A DNA stretch of 64,000 nt from Chryseobacterium populi (GCF_000282115.1 NZ_AKJY01000034.1:55874-119873), one strand, 5' to 3'. Counted from the stretch's first letter, positions 18,980 to 28,496 are shown. Program-made: numbers and translations. The notes: generated by a model not told the origin, from the letters alone.

Positions 18980-20230
18980 TTACTTTTTGAAATCTAAAAT
19001 AGTTTTCTCTATAATTCTTACACAATCAAGCAATTGCTCTTCTGTAATTACCAAAGGTGGTGCAAGCCTGATAATATTCCCATGGGTAGGCTTGGCAAGC
19101 AATCCGTTTTCTTTTAATTGCAGACACAGATTCCATGCTGTAGAGCTCTCCGGTGTATCATTAATTAAAATTGCATTTAATAAACCCTTTCCCCTTACTT
19201 TTGTAATAAGGTCGGATTTTTCAATTATTTTTTCAATTTCTGTTCTGAAAAGTTTTCCCAGCTCTTCTGCTCTTTCAGATAATTGTTCTTCTGCAACTAC
19301 ATCCAGTGCAGCAATGGCAACTGCACAGGCAACCGGGTTTCCACCAAATGTAGAGCCATGTTGTCCTGGTTTGATAACACCCATAATGTTATCATTTGCT
19401 AAAACAGCTGATACAGGATACATTCCACCGGAAAGGGCTTTCCCTAAAATTAAAATATCCGGTTGTACATCTTCATGATGACATGCGATCAGCTTACCGG
19501 TTCTTGCAATGCCGGTCTGTACTTCATCAGCAATAAAAAGAACATTGTGTTTTTTACACAATTCCGAAGCGTTTTTCAGGAAACCGTCATTAGGAACATA
19601 CACTCCTGCTTCTCCCTGGATGGGTTCAACCAGAAATGCAGCTATATTACCTGCTTCTCTGTTTAAAACCTCTTCTAAAGCCGAAATATCGTTGTAAGGA
19701 ATTTTAATAAACCCGGGAGTGAAAGGCCCGTAATTTTGATTGGCATCAGGATCATTGGAGAAAGAAACAATCGTAGTTGTTCTCCCATGGAAATTATTTT
19801 CACAAACAATGATCTTTGCTGCATTTTCAGAGATGCCTTTTATTTCGTAGCTCCATTTTCTGGCTAATTTTACGGCTGTTTCCACTGCTTCGGCACCGGA
19901 ATTCATAGGTAAAACTTTATCAAAGCCGAACAGAGTAGTGATTTTCTGTTCGTATTCTCCCAAATTAGAGTTGTAAAAAGCTCTTGATGTCAAAGCCAGT
20001 TTTTGAGCTTGATTTACTAAAGCTTCAACAATTTTAGGATGAGAATGGCCTTGGTTAACTGCAGAATAAGCAGATAGAAAATCATAATATTTCTTGCCTT
20101 CAACATCCCATACGAAAACGCCTTCTCCACGGTCTAAAACTACCGGAAGAGGGTGATAATTATGCGCTCCGTGTTTGTCTTCAAGGTCAATAAAATACTG
20201 TGAGTTTTTTGCTGTTTCTACTGTTGACAT
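18980..20230 (-). CDS. rocD: Ornithine--oxo-acid transaminase
   Basis: PLP enzyme that converts ornithine and 2-oxoglutarate to glutamate semialdehyde and glutamate, linking arginine/ornithine breakdown to proline and glutamate. The 416 residues show [16 protein letters not shown] (111-126), [23 protein letters not shown] (233-246) and [16 protein letters not shown] with the PLP-binding lysine at 264. The length is normal. A TAACTTTG promoter box lies at 20248-20255. There is no terminator after rocD, and the glycosyltransferase run begins two bases later, so its promoter probably drives the glycan genes as well. Confidence 0.95.
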   Translation of the reverse strand: MSTVETAKNSQYFIDLEDKHGAHNYHPLPVVLDRGEGVFVWDVEGKKYYDFLSAYSAVNQGHSHPKIVEALVNQAQKLALTSRAFYNSNLGEYEQKITTLFGFDKVLPMNSGAEAVETAVKLARKWSYEIKGISENAAKIIVCENNFHGRTTTIVSFSNDPDANQNYGPFTPGFIKIPYNDISALEEVLNREAGNIAAFLVEPIQGEAGVYVPNDGFLKNASELCKKHNVLFIADEVQTGIARTGKLIACHHEDVQPDILILGKALSGGMYPVSAVLANDNIMGVIKPGQHGSTFGGNPVACAVAIAALDVVAEEQLSERAEELGKLFRTEIEKIIEKSDLITKVRGKGLLNAILINDTPESSTAWNLCLQLKENGLLAKPTHGNIIRLAPPLVITEEQLLDCVRIIEKTILDFKK

Positions 20231-20247
20231 ATATTTTTGGTTTTTGA

Positions 20248-20255
20248 CAAAGTTA
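20248..20255 (-). promoter_or_regulatory. -7 promoter element of rocD and probably the glycan cluster
   Basis: TAACTTTG on the minus strand, 17 bases before the rocD start codon. It is the only clear promoter box I saw upstream of the eight genes down to 12273. Confidence 0.6.
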
Positions 20256-20286
20256 ATAATTTAATGTGAGAAGCCATAAAATAAAA

Positions 20287-20309
20287 AACTGCCTAAAAAT
20301 AAGGCAGTT
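20287..20309 (-). terminator. Terminator of the accB-accC unit
   Basis: AACTGCCT pairs with AGGCAGTT across a 7-base loop and is followed by TTTTTTAT on the minus strand. It separates accC from rocD. Confidence 0.85.
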
Positions 20310-20333
20310 ATAGTAATTTTATTAAGATTAATC

Positions 20334-21689
20334 TTAATGGTTGTCATATTTTTTATCCATTACAAAACTTTCCATGAATTTTGTTGTATAGTTTCCTGAA
20401 AGATAATCTTCATTATCCATCAATTGTCTGTGGAAAGGAATGGTTGTTTTTACCCCTTCAATATAGAATTCTTCAAGTGCACGTCTCATTTTTGCAATAG
20501 CTTCTTCACGGGTCTGAGCAGTCGTGATCAGTTTTGCAATCATTGAATCGTAATTAGACGGAATGCTATATCCTGAGTAAACATGAGTATCAACTCTGAT
20601 TCCGTGTCCGCCAGGGATATTTAATCCTGTGATTTTTCCCGGTGACGGTCTGAAGTCAGCATATGGATCCTCTGCATTGATTCTACATTCGATTGAATGT
20701 AATTTAGGATAATAATTGATTCCTGAAATAGGAGTTCCGGCAGCTAAAAGAATCTGTTCTCTGATAAGATCATAATCGATTACCTGTTCTGTGATAGGAT
20801 GCTCTACCTGAATTCTCGTATTCATTTCCATGAAATAGAAATTTCTGTGCTTATCAACAAGGAATTCAATAGTTCCCACACCTTCGTATCCGATGAATTC
20901 AGCAGCTTTTACAGCGGCTTGCCCCATTTTCTCACGAAGTTCGTCAGTCATGAACGGAGATGGTGTTTCTTCCGTTAATTTCTGATTTCTTCTTTGTACG
21001 GAACAATCTCTTTCAGAAAGATGGCAAGCTTTACCATATTGGTCACCTGCTACCTGAATTTCGATATGTCTCGGCTCTTCAATCAGTTTTTCCATATACA
21101 TACCTCCGTTTCCAAAAGCAGCTACAGCCTCCTGAATAGCAGACTCCCAGTGATCTTTAAGGTCTTCGGCTTTCCATACGGCTCTCATTCCTTTTCCCCC
21201 CCCACCTGCCGTTGCCTTGATCATCACGGGATATCCTGTTTCTTCAGCAATTTTTGCAGCATGCTCATAAGATTCAATTAAACCGTCAGAACCTGGTACA
21301 CAAGGTACACCTGCAGCTTTCATGGTAGCTTTAGCATTAGCTTTGTCTCCCATTTTCTCAATCTGTTCCGGAGAGGCACCAATAAATTTGATTCCGTTTT
21401 TTTGGCAGATTCTTGAGAAATTAGCATTTTCAGATAAAAATCCGTAACCCGGATGGATTGCATCAGCATTGGTAATTTCTGCAGCAGCAATAATGTTAGG
21501 AATTTTAAGGTATGAGTCTTTACTCATAGCAGGACCGATACAAACCGCTTCATCGGCAAATCTTACGTGAAGGCTGTCTTTATCAGCAGTTGAGTAAACC
21601 GCAACGGTTTTGATCCCCATTTCTTTACAAGTACGTAAAATACGCATTGCAATTTCGCCACGATTGGCAATTAATATTTTTTTGAACAT
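20334..21689 (-). CDS. accC: Acetyl-CoA carboxylase, biotin carboxylase subunit
   Basis: ATP-dependent carboxylation of the biotin on AccB. The 451 residues start with [19 protein letters not shown] and include the ATP-grasp glycine loop [31 protein letters not shown], the metal/catalytic region [18 protein letters not shown] and [16 protein letters not shown] near the C-terminus. The length is typical. It follows accB by about 97 bases in the same direction; the gap contains short repeated TCTAAC words but no gene. Confidence 0.97.
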   Translation of the reverse strand: MFKKILIANRGEIAMRILRTCKEMGIKTVAVYSTADKDSLHVRFADEAVCIGPAMSKDSYLKIPNIIAAAEITNADAIHPGYGFLSENANFSRICQKNGIKFIGASPEQIEKMGDKANAKATMKAAGVPCVPGSDGLIESYEHAAKIAEETGYPVMIKATAGGGGKGMRAVWKAEDLKDHWESAIQEAVAAFGNGGMYMEKLIEEPRHIEIQVAGDQYGKACHLSERDCSVQRRNQKLTEETPSPFMTDELREKMGQAAVKAAEFIGYEGVGTIEFLVDKHRNFYFMEMNTRIQVEHPITEQVIDYDLIREQILLAAGTPISGINYYPKLHSIECRINAEDPYADFRPSPGKITGLNIPGGHGIRVDTHVYSGYSIPSNYDSMIAKLITTAQTREEAIAKMRRALEEFYIEGVKTTIPFHRQLMDNEDYLSGNYTTKFMESFVMDKKYDNH

Positions 21690-21755
21690 CTTCTTAAATT
21701 TGAAAATTAGATAATTTGAGAATTAGATAATGTTATTTGAATGCAGATAAAATCT

Positions 21756-21786
21756 GACATCTAACGTCTAACATCTAACTTCTAAA
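21756..21786. repeat. Short repeated words between accB and accC
   Basis: GACATCTAACGTCTAACATC and the following CTAACTTCTAA repeat the word TCTAAC three times with small variations. Similar words occur upstream of leuS (about 47054-47072). Confidence 0.5.
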
Positions 21787-22269
21787 TTAAGATGGATCTA
21801 CTAAGAATAATGGTTGGTCGTATTCTACGGGAGTAGCGTCGTCTACTAGAATTTTAACGATTTTTCCGCTTACTTCAGATTCAATTTGGTTGAATAACTT
21901 CATTGCTTCAATTACGCAAACAATTTTTCCGTTAGAAACTTCGTCTCCTACATTTACGAAAACATCTTTATCAGGAGAGGGCTTTCTGTAGAAAGTTCCG
22001 ATCATTGGAGATTTGATTGTAATATATTTACTGTCATCAGAAGCAGCTTCAGCCGGAGCAGCCGGAGTGGCCGCTGAAACTGGAGCCTGTACGGGAGCAG
22101 CTACTTGTTGTGGTGCAGTATGATAAACAGCAGGTTGTGCATAAGCTACTTCGCTTCCAGCTAATGGAGTTTTAATAGTGATTTCGAAATCTTTAGTTTT
22201 GTATTTCACTTCTGAAACTTCAGCCTTAGATACAAACTTGATAAGATTTTGTATGTCTTTAATGTCCAT
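21787..22269 (-). CDS. accB: Acetyl-CoA carboxylase biotin carboxyl carrier protein
   Basis: Carries the biotin that shuttles the carboxyl group between AccC and the carboxyltransferase. 160 residues: an N-terminal helix ([18 protein letters not shown]), an Ala/Pro-rich hinge (about 45-76) and a biotinyl domain with [13 protein letters not shown], the biotinylated lysine being residue 124. The usual motif is EAMKM; Leu follows the Lys here, which is a common variant. The gene is separated from rpmF by a terminator hairpin, so it may have its own promoter as well as some read-through. Confidence 0.97.
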   Translation of the reverse strand: MDIKDIQNLIKFVSKAEVSEVKYKTKDFEITIKTPLAGSEVAYAQPAVYHTAPQQVAAPVQAPVSAATPAAPAEAASDDSKYITIKSPMIGTFYRKPSPDKDVFVNVGDEVSNGKIVCVIEAMKLFNQIESEVSGKIVKILVDDATPVEYDQPLFLVDPS

Positions 22270-22323
22270 AAATTTGATATTTGATTTTGAGCCAAAGATA
22301 CCAAAAAAACATAAAAAACAACA

Positions 22324-22360
22324 AAAAACCGCTCAATTTTATCAAAATCGGGCGGTTTTT
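22324..22360 (-). terminator. Terminator after rpmF
   Basis: AAAAACCGC pairs with GCGGTTTTT (stem extended by further pairs inside) and is followed by T-rich sequence on the minus strand, between rpmF and accB. Confidence 0.75.
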
Positions 22361-22394
22361 GTATTAAAATGAGGCTTTTTTGAAAAAGTCTCTC

Positions 22395-22598
22395 TTAGTT
22401 TTCTTCAGTAGTTGCTACTTCTTTTTCCAGTACTACTTTACCTCTGTAGTAAAGTTTTCCTTCATGCCAGTGAGCTCTGTGGTAAAGGTGTAGTTCACCT
22501 GTAGTTGCATCTTTAGCTAATTGAGGAACTACAGCTTTGTAGTGAGTTCTTCTCTTATCTCTTCTTGTGGACGACTGTCTTCTCTTTGGATGTGCCAT
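22395..22598 (-). CDS. rpmF: 50S ribosomal protein L32
   Basis: 67 residues with the L32 start [20 protein letters not shown] and basic composition. The usual second half with zinc-binding cysteines is replaced by [21 protein letters not shown] see no cysteine, so this is a cysteine-free L32 as found in many bacteria. It follows the DUF177 gene, the classic order for this protein pair. Confidence 0.95.
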   Translation of the reverse strand: MAHPKRRQSSTRRDKRRTHYKAVVPQLAKDATTGELHLYHRAHWHEGKLYYRGKVVLEKEVATTEEN

Positions 22599-22619
22599 TT
22601 TGTAATAACTTTTTTAATT

Positions 22620-22654
22620 TGATGAGCGATGAGATTCTTTTCATCATCTCATCA
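22620..22654 (-). promoter_or_regulatory. Hairpin in the gap upstream of rpmF
   Basis: TGATGAGCGATGA pairs with TCATCATCTCATCA with a small internal bulge. It has no T run, so it looks like a leader or processing hairpin and not a terminator. It lies 22 bases upstream of the rpmF start. Confidence 0.4.
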
Positions 22655-22668
22655 TATTTAAATTATTT

Positions 22669-23199
22669 TTAATTTTTATCTTTTAATTTTCTAAGTGCTT
22701 CCCATCTCGGGTCGCTTTCTTCTTCCTTCTCTTCCGATTCTTCAATATCTTTCGGACTGAATTTCTCAAGAATTTCCAGATCTTCATCACTTACGTTAGG
22801 TGATACCTTTTTCATTGGTATGGAAAGGGCTACATTTTCGTAAATCAATTGTGCTATATTGAAAGCATGGTCACTGGTAGGAATGGTGATGACATCTTCT
22901 TCACTGTCATCATATTCTTCACCAAACTTTACCAAAACCTTAATCTGGTTTTCAATGGGATGATCGAAATCTTCGTTTGTAATATCACAAACCAGTTCTA
23001 CGGTCCCGCTGACTTTGATCTCAAATTCTAAAAAAGTAGTGTGTTTATCAAGTAAAACATCTACTGTTATCTTAGGATTTGTAAATTCTTGCTCAGTGTC
23101 AAATAATTGAAAGAACGTTTTATCTATCTCAAATTTGAACTTGTGCTTTCCGTATTTAAGTCCGGAAAAGCTTACATCGTAGTTTCTTAACTTGTCCAT
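22669..23199 (-). CDS. DUF177 (YceD-like) protein
   Basis: 176 residues from MDKLRNYDVSFSGLKYG; a frame five codons longer exists, but the inner start fits family proteins better. The C-terminal acidic part and the block LVCDITNEDFDHPIENQI correspond to the YceD/DUF177 region linked to 23S rRNA/L32 assembly in other bacteria. It directly precedes rpmF, as in most bacteria. In E. coli the homologue affects 23S rRNA maturation; that role is assumed here. Confidence 0.88.
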   Translation of the reverse strand: MDKLRNYDVSFSGLKYGKHKFKFEIDKTFFQLFDTEQEFTNPKITVDVLLDKHTTFLEFEIKVSGTVELVCDITNEDFDHPIENQIKVLVKFGEEYDDSEEDVITIPTSDHAFNIAQLIYENVALSIPMKKVSPNVSDEDLEILEKFSPKDIEESEEKEEESDPRWEALRKLKDKN

Positions 23200-23283
23200 A
23201 AAATGAGTGTGCAAAAATATGCATTTTTTTTATAATTACAAATAAAATCTCCAACAAATTAATTTAAAATTTGTTTTAATGAT

Positions 23284-24375
23284 TTATGCTTCAGTTTCAT
23301 CCGGTAGATCTTCATCAATTCCATTGTCTACAACCATTTTTCTCGGCTGCATACGGTTATTCATCAGATCATTGTATTCACTTCTGTTCTTGAAAATTTT
23401 AATGGCAGTGAAGATGGCTTCTGTAAAGCTTTGCTCATCTGCAATATTTTTACCGGCAATATCATAGGCAACTCCGTGATCGGGAGAGGTTCTGATGAAA
23501 GGAAGTCCTGCAGTATAGTTGACACCTTCTTCATAAGCCAGTGTTTTAAACGGAGCCAGCCCCTGATCATGGTACATCGCCAATACTGCATCGAAACTTT
23601 TATATTTATTAGGCTGGAAAAAGCTGTCTGCCGGAAAAGGGCCGAAGGCTAAAATCCCATTATCTGAAAGTTCTCTGATAGCCGGTTCAATGATTTCTAT
23701 TTCTTCATTTCCGATGACACCGCCGTCTCCTGAGTGGGGATTTAACCCCAAAACTGCAATTTTAGGCTTTGAAATACAGAAATCTTCAATTAAAGTCTGG
23801 TTTAAAGCTTTGATCTGTTTTTTTATTTTTTCTTTAGAGATGTTTTCGGCAACCTTTGCAATAGGAATATGATGAGTGGATACTGCTACTTTCAGATCTT
23901 CAGTTACCAGGAACATTAATCCTTTCTTGTTAAATTTTTCTTCAAAATATCCTGTGTGGCCTGCATGTTTGAATCCCATCTTCACCATTTCATCCTTATT
24001 AATGGGAGCTGTTACGAGAACGTCAATTTCTCCTTTCATTAAAGCTTCTGTTGCAGCTTCCAGAGAGTCAATAGCCATTCTTGTAGATTCTTCGGTAGGT
24101 TTTCCCAGTTCTACATTTACATTATCCTTTACCAGGTTTACCATATTCAGCTTGCCGTTCTGGGCCTGTGATGCCTCGTTGATGTAGTTGAAATTCAGAT
24201 TGTGCTTAAAAATGTTTTTCTGATAAGTGAAAAGTTTACCCGAACCAAAAATCACCGGAGTGAAAAAATCAGTAATAGTTTTGTCTTTCAGAGACTTTAT
24301 GATAATTTCCGGGCCAATGCCGTTGAAATCACCAATTGAAATTCCTACTCGTACTTTATGGTTTTTTGGGCTCAT
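23284..24375 (-). CDS. pdxA: 4-hydroxythreonine-4-phosphate dehydrogenase
   Basis: NAD-dependent oxidation of 4-hydroxythreonine 4-phosphate in vitamin B6 (PLP) synthesis. 363 residues with VGISIGDFNGIGPEIIIKSL at the start, APINKDEMVKMGFKHAGHTG, and AMYHDQGLAPFKTLAYEEGV with GLPFIRTSPDHGVAYDIAGK at the end, the metal- and substrate-binding histidines of the family. The length is slightly above the about 330 of E. coli. Divergent from ribE, with promoter boxes on both strands in the 49-base gap. Confidence 0.96.
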   Translation of the reverse strand: MSPKNHKVRVGISIGDFNGIGPEIIIKSLKDKTITDFFTPVIFGSGKLFTYQKNIFKHNLNFNYINEASQAQNGKLNMVNLVKDNVNVELGKPTEESTRMAIDSLEAATEALMKGEIDVLVTAPINKDEMVKMGFKHAGHTGYFEEKFNKKGLMFLVTEDLKVAVSTHHIPIAKVAENISKEKIKKQIKALNQTLIEDFCISKPKIAVLGLNPHSGDGGVIGNEEIEIIEPAIRELSDNGILAFGPFPADSFFQPNKYKSFDAVLAMYHDQGLAPFKTLAYEEGVNYTAGLPFIRTSPDHGVAYDIAGKNIADEQSFTEAIFTAIKIFKNRSEYNDLMNNRMQPRKMVVDNGIDEDLPDETEA

Positions 24376-24381
24376 TTTGAT

Positions 24382-24389
24382 TATCTTTG
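24382..24389 (+). promoter_or_regulatory. -7 promoter element of ribE
   Basis: TATCTTTG, 35 bases before the ribE start codon. Confidence 0.55.
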
Positions 24390-24404
24390 AAGATTATAAT
24401 TTTA

Positions 24405-24412
24405 CAAATTTA
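24405..24412 (-). promoter_or_regulatory. -7 promoter element of pdxA
   Basis: TAAATTTG on the minus strand, 29 bases before the pdxA start codon; it forms a divergent pair with the ribE box. Confidence 0.5.
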
Positions 24413-24424
24413 GCAAAAAATAAT

Positions 24425-25021
24425 ATGTTCACAGGAATTATTGAAGCAGTTGGGGTTATTGAGAAAATAGAGGAAAAGGGAAGTAATATTGATTTTACAT
24501 TAACGTGCCCTTTTACCCATGAACTGAAAATTGATCAGAGCCTTGCTCACAACGGTTGTTGCTTAACGGTTGTTGAGGTTAAAAATGATCAGTATGTGGT
24601 AACGGCAATCAATGAAACTTTAGAAAAAACAAACCTTGGAAAATGGGAAGTTGGAACTGTTGTTAATCTTGAACGTTGTATGAAGATGGGTGGAAGGCTT
24701 GATGGGCATATCGTTCAGGGGCATGTGGATAAAACCGGAGAGGTTGCCGGAATTGAGAATAAAGACGGGAGCTATCTGATTACAGTAAAGTATGAAGATA
24801 ACGGAAGCTTTTTAACTGTTCCTCAGGGATCTGTTACTGTTAACGGAATAAGTTTAACGGTTGCAAAAAGTGAAGATACCCAGTTTTCTGTAGCAATTAT
24901 CCCATATACCTGGGAATTTACCAATATGCAGCATCTGAAAATAGGTGATAAAGTAAATCTGGAATTTGATATAATTGGTAAGTATATTGCTGGGTTAATT
25001 AAAAAACAGAATGTCAATTAG
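24425..25021 (+). CDS. ribE: Riboflavin synthase, alpha chain
   Basis: Dismutation of two lumazine molecules to riboflavin. 198 residues from MFTGIIEAVGVIEKIEEKGS, the invariant family start; a longer frame beginning at 24227 lies over pdxA and is ignored. The two similar halves are visible: the first with LAHNGCCLTVVE, the second with VNGISLTV and FNVEL-like endings (DKVNLEFDIIGKYIA). It overlaps the following kinase gene by 11 bases. Confidence 0.96.
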   Translation: MFTGIIEAVGVIEKIEEKGSNIDFTLTCPFTHELKIDQSLAHNGCCLTVVEVKNDQYVVTAINETLEKTNLGKWEVGTVVNLERCMKMGGRLDGHIVQGHVDKTGEVAGIENKDGSYLITVKYEDNGSFLTVPQGSVTVNGISLTVAKSEDTQFSVAIIPYTWEFTNMQHLKIGDKVNLEFDIIGKYIAGLIKKQNVN

Positions 25022-26465
25022 TAAATATAAAGGGTATAGTTTAAGAAACCGTGTTTTTTTCGGATTTCTGCTGGTATGTCTTTTAAGTGTTGCTGCCTCA
25101 TCGCTTGTCCCATACTTTGTGCTGAGAAATAATTCTCTTGAGCAGAGCAGGATTGATATGCAGGACAAAACCAATGCAGTAATGGGCTATCTGGATTATG
25201 CAGTAAGCCAGGCTCAGATTGAAACCAAAGACATTCCTGCCGTTTTATCGAATAAAATTCTAGAAATTGCAGATATCAACCAGCATGATATTGTTATTTA
25301 TGATTTAAAGGGGAAATATTTACTTTCCAATAAAGACGAAAGTTTAGTTAATCAAAAAACTATTCCTGTCAATATCGTTAATAAAATTCTTGCCACCAAT
25401 GCGAGAGTGGATATCAAAGGCTATGATCAGGAAAAAGATGCAGTTTTCACTTCCTCTTATCTGCTGCTGAAAAATAATGTCCTGGAGCCGATAGGAATTG
25501 TGTATATTCCTTTATATCATAATGAGTCTGCCTATCTTGATGTTCTTAATCAGTATGTGAAATATATCCTTCTGGTTGATATTTTTCTTATTCTGTTCAG
25601 CATCTGGATAAGCTGGGTTACTTCCAATAATCTTGCGAAAACCATTACCAAATTTTCGGATATGATTACCCGTATTACATTGTTTGAAAATGAAATGCGC
25701 CCTATCAGGTATTATAAAAATGACGAGTTGAATGCCCTGGCAAGAGCCTATAACAGGATGATTCTCCAGATCCAGGATCAGAAGGAAAGGCTGCGTTTTA
25801 AAGCCTCGGAAGAAGCCTGGAGAGAAATGGCAAAACAGGTTGCCCATGAAGTGAAAAACCCACTGACTCCTATGAAGCTCACCATTCAGAATTTTGAAAG
25901 AAAATTCGATCCCGGAGATCCGAATATCAGGGAAAGGGTAAAGCTGATGAGCAAAACAATGGTAGACCAGATCGACCTGATTGCTACTGTAGCTTCTGCT
26001 TTTTCAGAATTTGCCAAGCTTCCTGAAAAAAATAATGAAGTGATCAATTTAAATACTGAGGTTGGAGATATTCTCCGTGTATTTAATGATGACAGTATCT
26101 TTATTCATACCAATAAAAATAATATTATGATTAACATGGACAGGATTTACCTTTCCAGAATCATTACGAATCTTGTCACCAATGCCCAGCAGGCACAAAG
26201 TGATGACCGCAAATTAATCATTAACGTAGATGTGGAACAGCATCAGAGGAGGGTCATGATCTCTATTCAGGATAACGGAGTCGGTATTCCGGAAAATATG
26301 TATGAAAGGATATTTGAACCGAATTTCACTTCGAAAAACAGTGGAATGGGACTCGGATTATCAATGGTGAGAAAAATGATAGAGGATTACAAAGGAGAAA
26401 TTTCAGTGAAATCTGAGGTAGGAAAAGGCTCGACATTCATTATTACATTACCTACCAATTTATAG
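25011..26465 (+). CDS. Sensor histidine kinase, NtrY-like, without adjacent response regulator
   Basis: Membrane sensor that autophosphorylates on a histidine. 484 residues: membrane segment about 14-36, periplasmic sensor region about 37-183, second membrane segment about 184-205, HAMP-like linker, dimerisation/phosphoacceptor helix with AHEVKNPLTPMKL (His 279), and an ATPase domain with NLVTNAQQAQ (N box), DNGVGIPENMYERIFEPNFT (G1/F box) and SGMGLGLSMVRKM (G2). The HEVKNPLTP type is typical of NtrY-like kinases. It overlaps ribE by 11 bases and trmN6 by one. No receiver-domain gene lies nearby, so its partner is encoded elsewhere. Confidence 0.93.
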   Translation: MSISKYKGYSLRNRVFFGFLLVCLLSVAASSLVPYFVLRNNSLEQSRIDMQDKTNAVMGYLDYAVSQAQIETKDIPAVLSNKILEIADINQHDIVIYDLKGKYLLSNKDESLVNQKTIPVNIVNKILATNARVDIKGYDQEKDAVFTSSYLLLKNNVLEPIGIVYIPLYHNESAYLDVLNQYVKYILLVDIFLILFSIWISWVTSNNLAKTITKFSDMITRITLFENEMRPIRYYKNDELNALARAYNRMILQIQDQKERLRFKASEEAWREMAKQVAHEVKNPLTPMKLTIQNFERKFDPGDPNIRERVKLMSKTMVDQIDLIATVASAFSEFAKLPEKNNEVINLNTEVGDILRVFNDDSIFIHTNKNNIMINMDRIYLSRIITNLVTNAQQAQSDDRKLIINVDVEQHQRRVMISIQDNGVGIPENMYERIFEPNFTSKNSGMGLGLSMVRKMIEDYKGEISVKSEVGKGSTFIITLPTNL

Positions 26466-27166
26466 TGAAACCTTTCAGATTCAAACAATTCGATATTCAG
26501 CAGTCTGATGACGTCTTTCGTGTGGGAACAGACGGGGTGCTTCTTGGTGCGCTGGCTTCTGTAACTGATGCTTCCAAAGTATTGGAGGTGGGAACCGGAA
26601 CCGGTCTGATTTCCCTGATGCTGGCTCAAAGAAATACCGATGCTGATTTTTTTGGGATTGATATTAATGGAAATGCTGCATATCTTACAAAGCTCAATTT
26701 TGAGAATTCTGCTTTTTCTTCAAGGCTGAAAAATGTCTGTCAGGATTTTAAAACTTTTGAAACAGAAGAACGGTTTGATCTTATCGTTTCCAATCCTCCT
26801 TATTTTGAAGAATCGGATTCCGGGAAAGATAAAATTGCCAGGCAAACTGTCGAGCTGAATTTCAAACAGCTGATTTCAAAATCAGCAATATTGCTTTCGG
26901 GAAAAGGAATTTTCTCTGTCATTATTCCTTTTGAAGCAGGAAATTATCTTATTGATATTGCAAAGGAAAACCAACTGTTTTTGCACCGGAGAATTAATAT
27001 CAAAGGAATTGAAAGCTCAAAAACAAAAAGACTCATCCTGGAATTTTCATTAGCTGAAAAAAAACCTGAAGAATCTGATTTTATCATAGAAAAAAGTCCG
27101 AGACAATACTCGGACCAATATCTTGAACTCACAAAAGAGTTTCATATTTTTAAAGAGAGAGGTTAG
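26465..27166 (+). CDS. tRNA1(Val) (adenine(37)-N6)-methyltransferase-like protein (YfiC/TrmN6)
   Basis: SAM-dependent N6-adenine methyltransferase, probably acting on A37 of a valine tRNA. 233 residues; GTG start overlapping the TAG stop of the kinase gene (TAGTG). Motif I is VLEVGTGTGLISLML, with the catalytic DLIVSNPPYFEES. The N-terminus MKPFRFKQFDIQQSDDVFRV and VGTDGVLLGAL match the YfiC family. Methyltransferase class is firm; the exact tRNA target is by family. Confidence 0.88.
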   Translation: MKPFRFKQFDIQQSDDVFRVGTDGVLLGALASVTDASKVLEVGTGTGLISLMLAQRNTDADFFGIDINGNAAYLTKLNFENSAFSSRLKNVCQDFKTFETEERFDLIVSNPPYFEESDSGKDKIARQTVELNFKQLISKSAILLSGKGIFSVIIPFEAGNYLIDIAKENQLFLHRRINIKGIESSKTKRLILEFSLAEKKPEESDFIIEKSPRQYSDQYLELTKEFHIFKERG

Positions 27167-27235
27167 AAGCTAGATGTTAAAAATTAGAAAAGTGTATATT
27201 CAAAATTTTCTACTTCATTCCCCAATATTTTAATT

Positions 27236-27946
27236 TTATTCGAATAATTCGGAAGTATCCAGTACGGAAACTTTTCCGTCTTCACATCTGATCGCTTCAC
27301 CCGGGAAATTTTGAATCATGTGATAGTCATGGGTTGCCATTACTACAGCAGCTCCGTTTTCCAAAGCAACCTGTTTCAGTAAAGTCATAATTTCGTTGGA
27401 TGTTTCAGGATCAAGGTTTCCTGTCGGCTCATCGGCAAGGATAAGATCAGGATGATTTAATAAAGCTCTTGCAATAGCGACACGTTGTTGCTCACCTCCG
27501 GAAAGCTCGTGAGGCATTTTATGCTTTTTACTTTTCATATTAACGCTTCCGAGAACCTCGTTGATACGGTCTTCCATTTTTATTTTATCACTCCATCCCG
27601 TAGCTTCAAGAACGAATTTTAGATTTTTCTCTACGGTCCTGTCAGAAAGCAGCTGGAAATCCTGGAAAACAATTCCTAATTTTCTTCTGAGGTTCGGAAT
27701 GTCTGAAGGCCTTAGTTTGGCAAGGTCAAAGCCTACCACGGCTCCGTGTCCTGATGCCAAAGGAATATGCCCGTATAAGGTCTTTAAAAGTGAACTTTTT
27801 CCGGAACCTGTTTTCCCGATAAGATAGCAGAATCTACCTTTTTTAATGTTCAGATTAACGTCAGAAAGGACTGTAAAATTTTTCTGTGCAATCTTTGCAT
27901 GTTGTAAATTTATAATATTATCTCCGGAGATATTTGTATGTGGCAT
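27236..27946 (-). CDS. ftsE: Cell division ATP-binding protein FtsE
   Basis: ATPase of the FtsEX complex that controls peptidoglycan hydrolysis during division. 236 residues with Walker A GKTGSGKSS (44-52), Q-loop FQDFQLL, signature LSGGEQQRVAIA (148-159), Walker B LILADEPTGNLD (168-179) and H-loop ATHDY. The family hallmark TGNLDPxTS is present. ftsX is not adjacent in this window. Other small single-domain ATPases (LolD-like) share these motifs, but the length and TVEKNLKFVLE-type sequence favour FtsE. Confidence 0.85.
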   Translation of the reverse strand: MPHTNISGDNIINLQHAKIAQKNFTVLSDVNLNIKKGRFCYLIGKTGSGKSSLLKTLYGHIPLASGHGAVVGFDLAKLRPSDIPNLRRKLGIVFQDFQLLSDRTVEKNLKFVLEATGWSDKIKMEDRINEVLGSVNMKSKKHKMPHELSGGEQQRVAIARALLNHPDLILADEPTGNLDPETSNEIMTLLKQVALENGAAVVMATHDYHMIQNFPGEAIRCEDGKVSVLDTSELFE

Positions 27947-28049
27947 AATTCAATTTTAAGAGGCTATTTCTAAAATAATTTTCAGATTTTAAAAATAGAA
28001 AAAAGAAATCTAAAGAACCTAAATTTTAGTAAATTTTAACAACAAAAAA

Positions 28050-28074
28050 TGCCTGAAAAACTTCTTTTCAAGCA
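28050..28074 (-). terminator. Terminator of rpmH
   Basis: TGCCTGAAAAA pairs with TTTTCAAGCA (one mismatch) and is followed by T-rich sequence on the minus strand. Confidence 0.7.
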
Positions 28075-28100
28075 TGATTTGTATATGATAATTCAGGAGA

Positions 28101-28259
28101 TTATCTCTTAGCGCGTGATGCACTTACAGTTAAACTCTTTCTGCCTTTAGCTCTTCTTGCAGCCAAAACTCTTCTACCGTTTGGCGTAGACATTCTTTCT
28201 CTGAAACCGTGTTTGTTTCTTCTTTTTCTTTCTGATGGTTGGAATGTTCTTTTACTCAT
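28101..28259 (-). CDS. rpmH: 50S ribosomal protein L34
   Basis: 52 residues, too short for most ORF cut-offs: [20 protein letters not shown], then [20 protein letters not shown] and [12 protein letters not shown]. The sequence is the L34 pattern throughout. rpmH often sits near dnaA/rnpA and the origin in other bacteria; here neither rnpA nor dnaA is adjacent, which is usual for flavobacteria as far as I recall. Confidence 0.98.
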   Translation of the reverse strand: MSKRTFQPSERKRRNKHGFRERMSTPNGRRVLAARRAKGRKSLTVSASRAKR

Positions 28260-28496
28260 TACTATATATTTAAATCGTAATTATCTATTTATTTTTCAGG
28301 TTGCAAAGATATAGAATTTTTTAAAAGTTACAAACTTATCTTATATTTTTTTTAAAATATTTGATGAGATGGTTACGGGTTGAGGGCCGAAGGTTGAGAA
28401 TAATCATTATAAGGGCTGATGATTTTTAAATCTTTCAATTTTTAATCAGTATTTTCTGTGTTTAAAAATAATGAGTCTAGGTTTATATAAAAGCTC

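Noticed and set aside
18987..19478. 163-residue plus-strand open frame
   Set aside because: Antisense shadow of rocD with no recognisable domain.
24376..24424. FMN riboswitch upstream of ribE
   Set aside because: The gap to pdxA is only about 49 bases, too short for an RFN element, and no conserved RFN words are seen.
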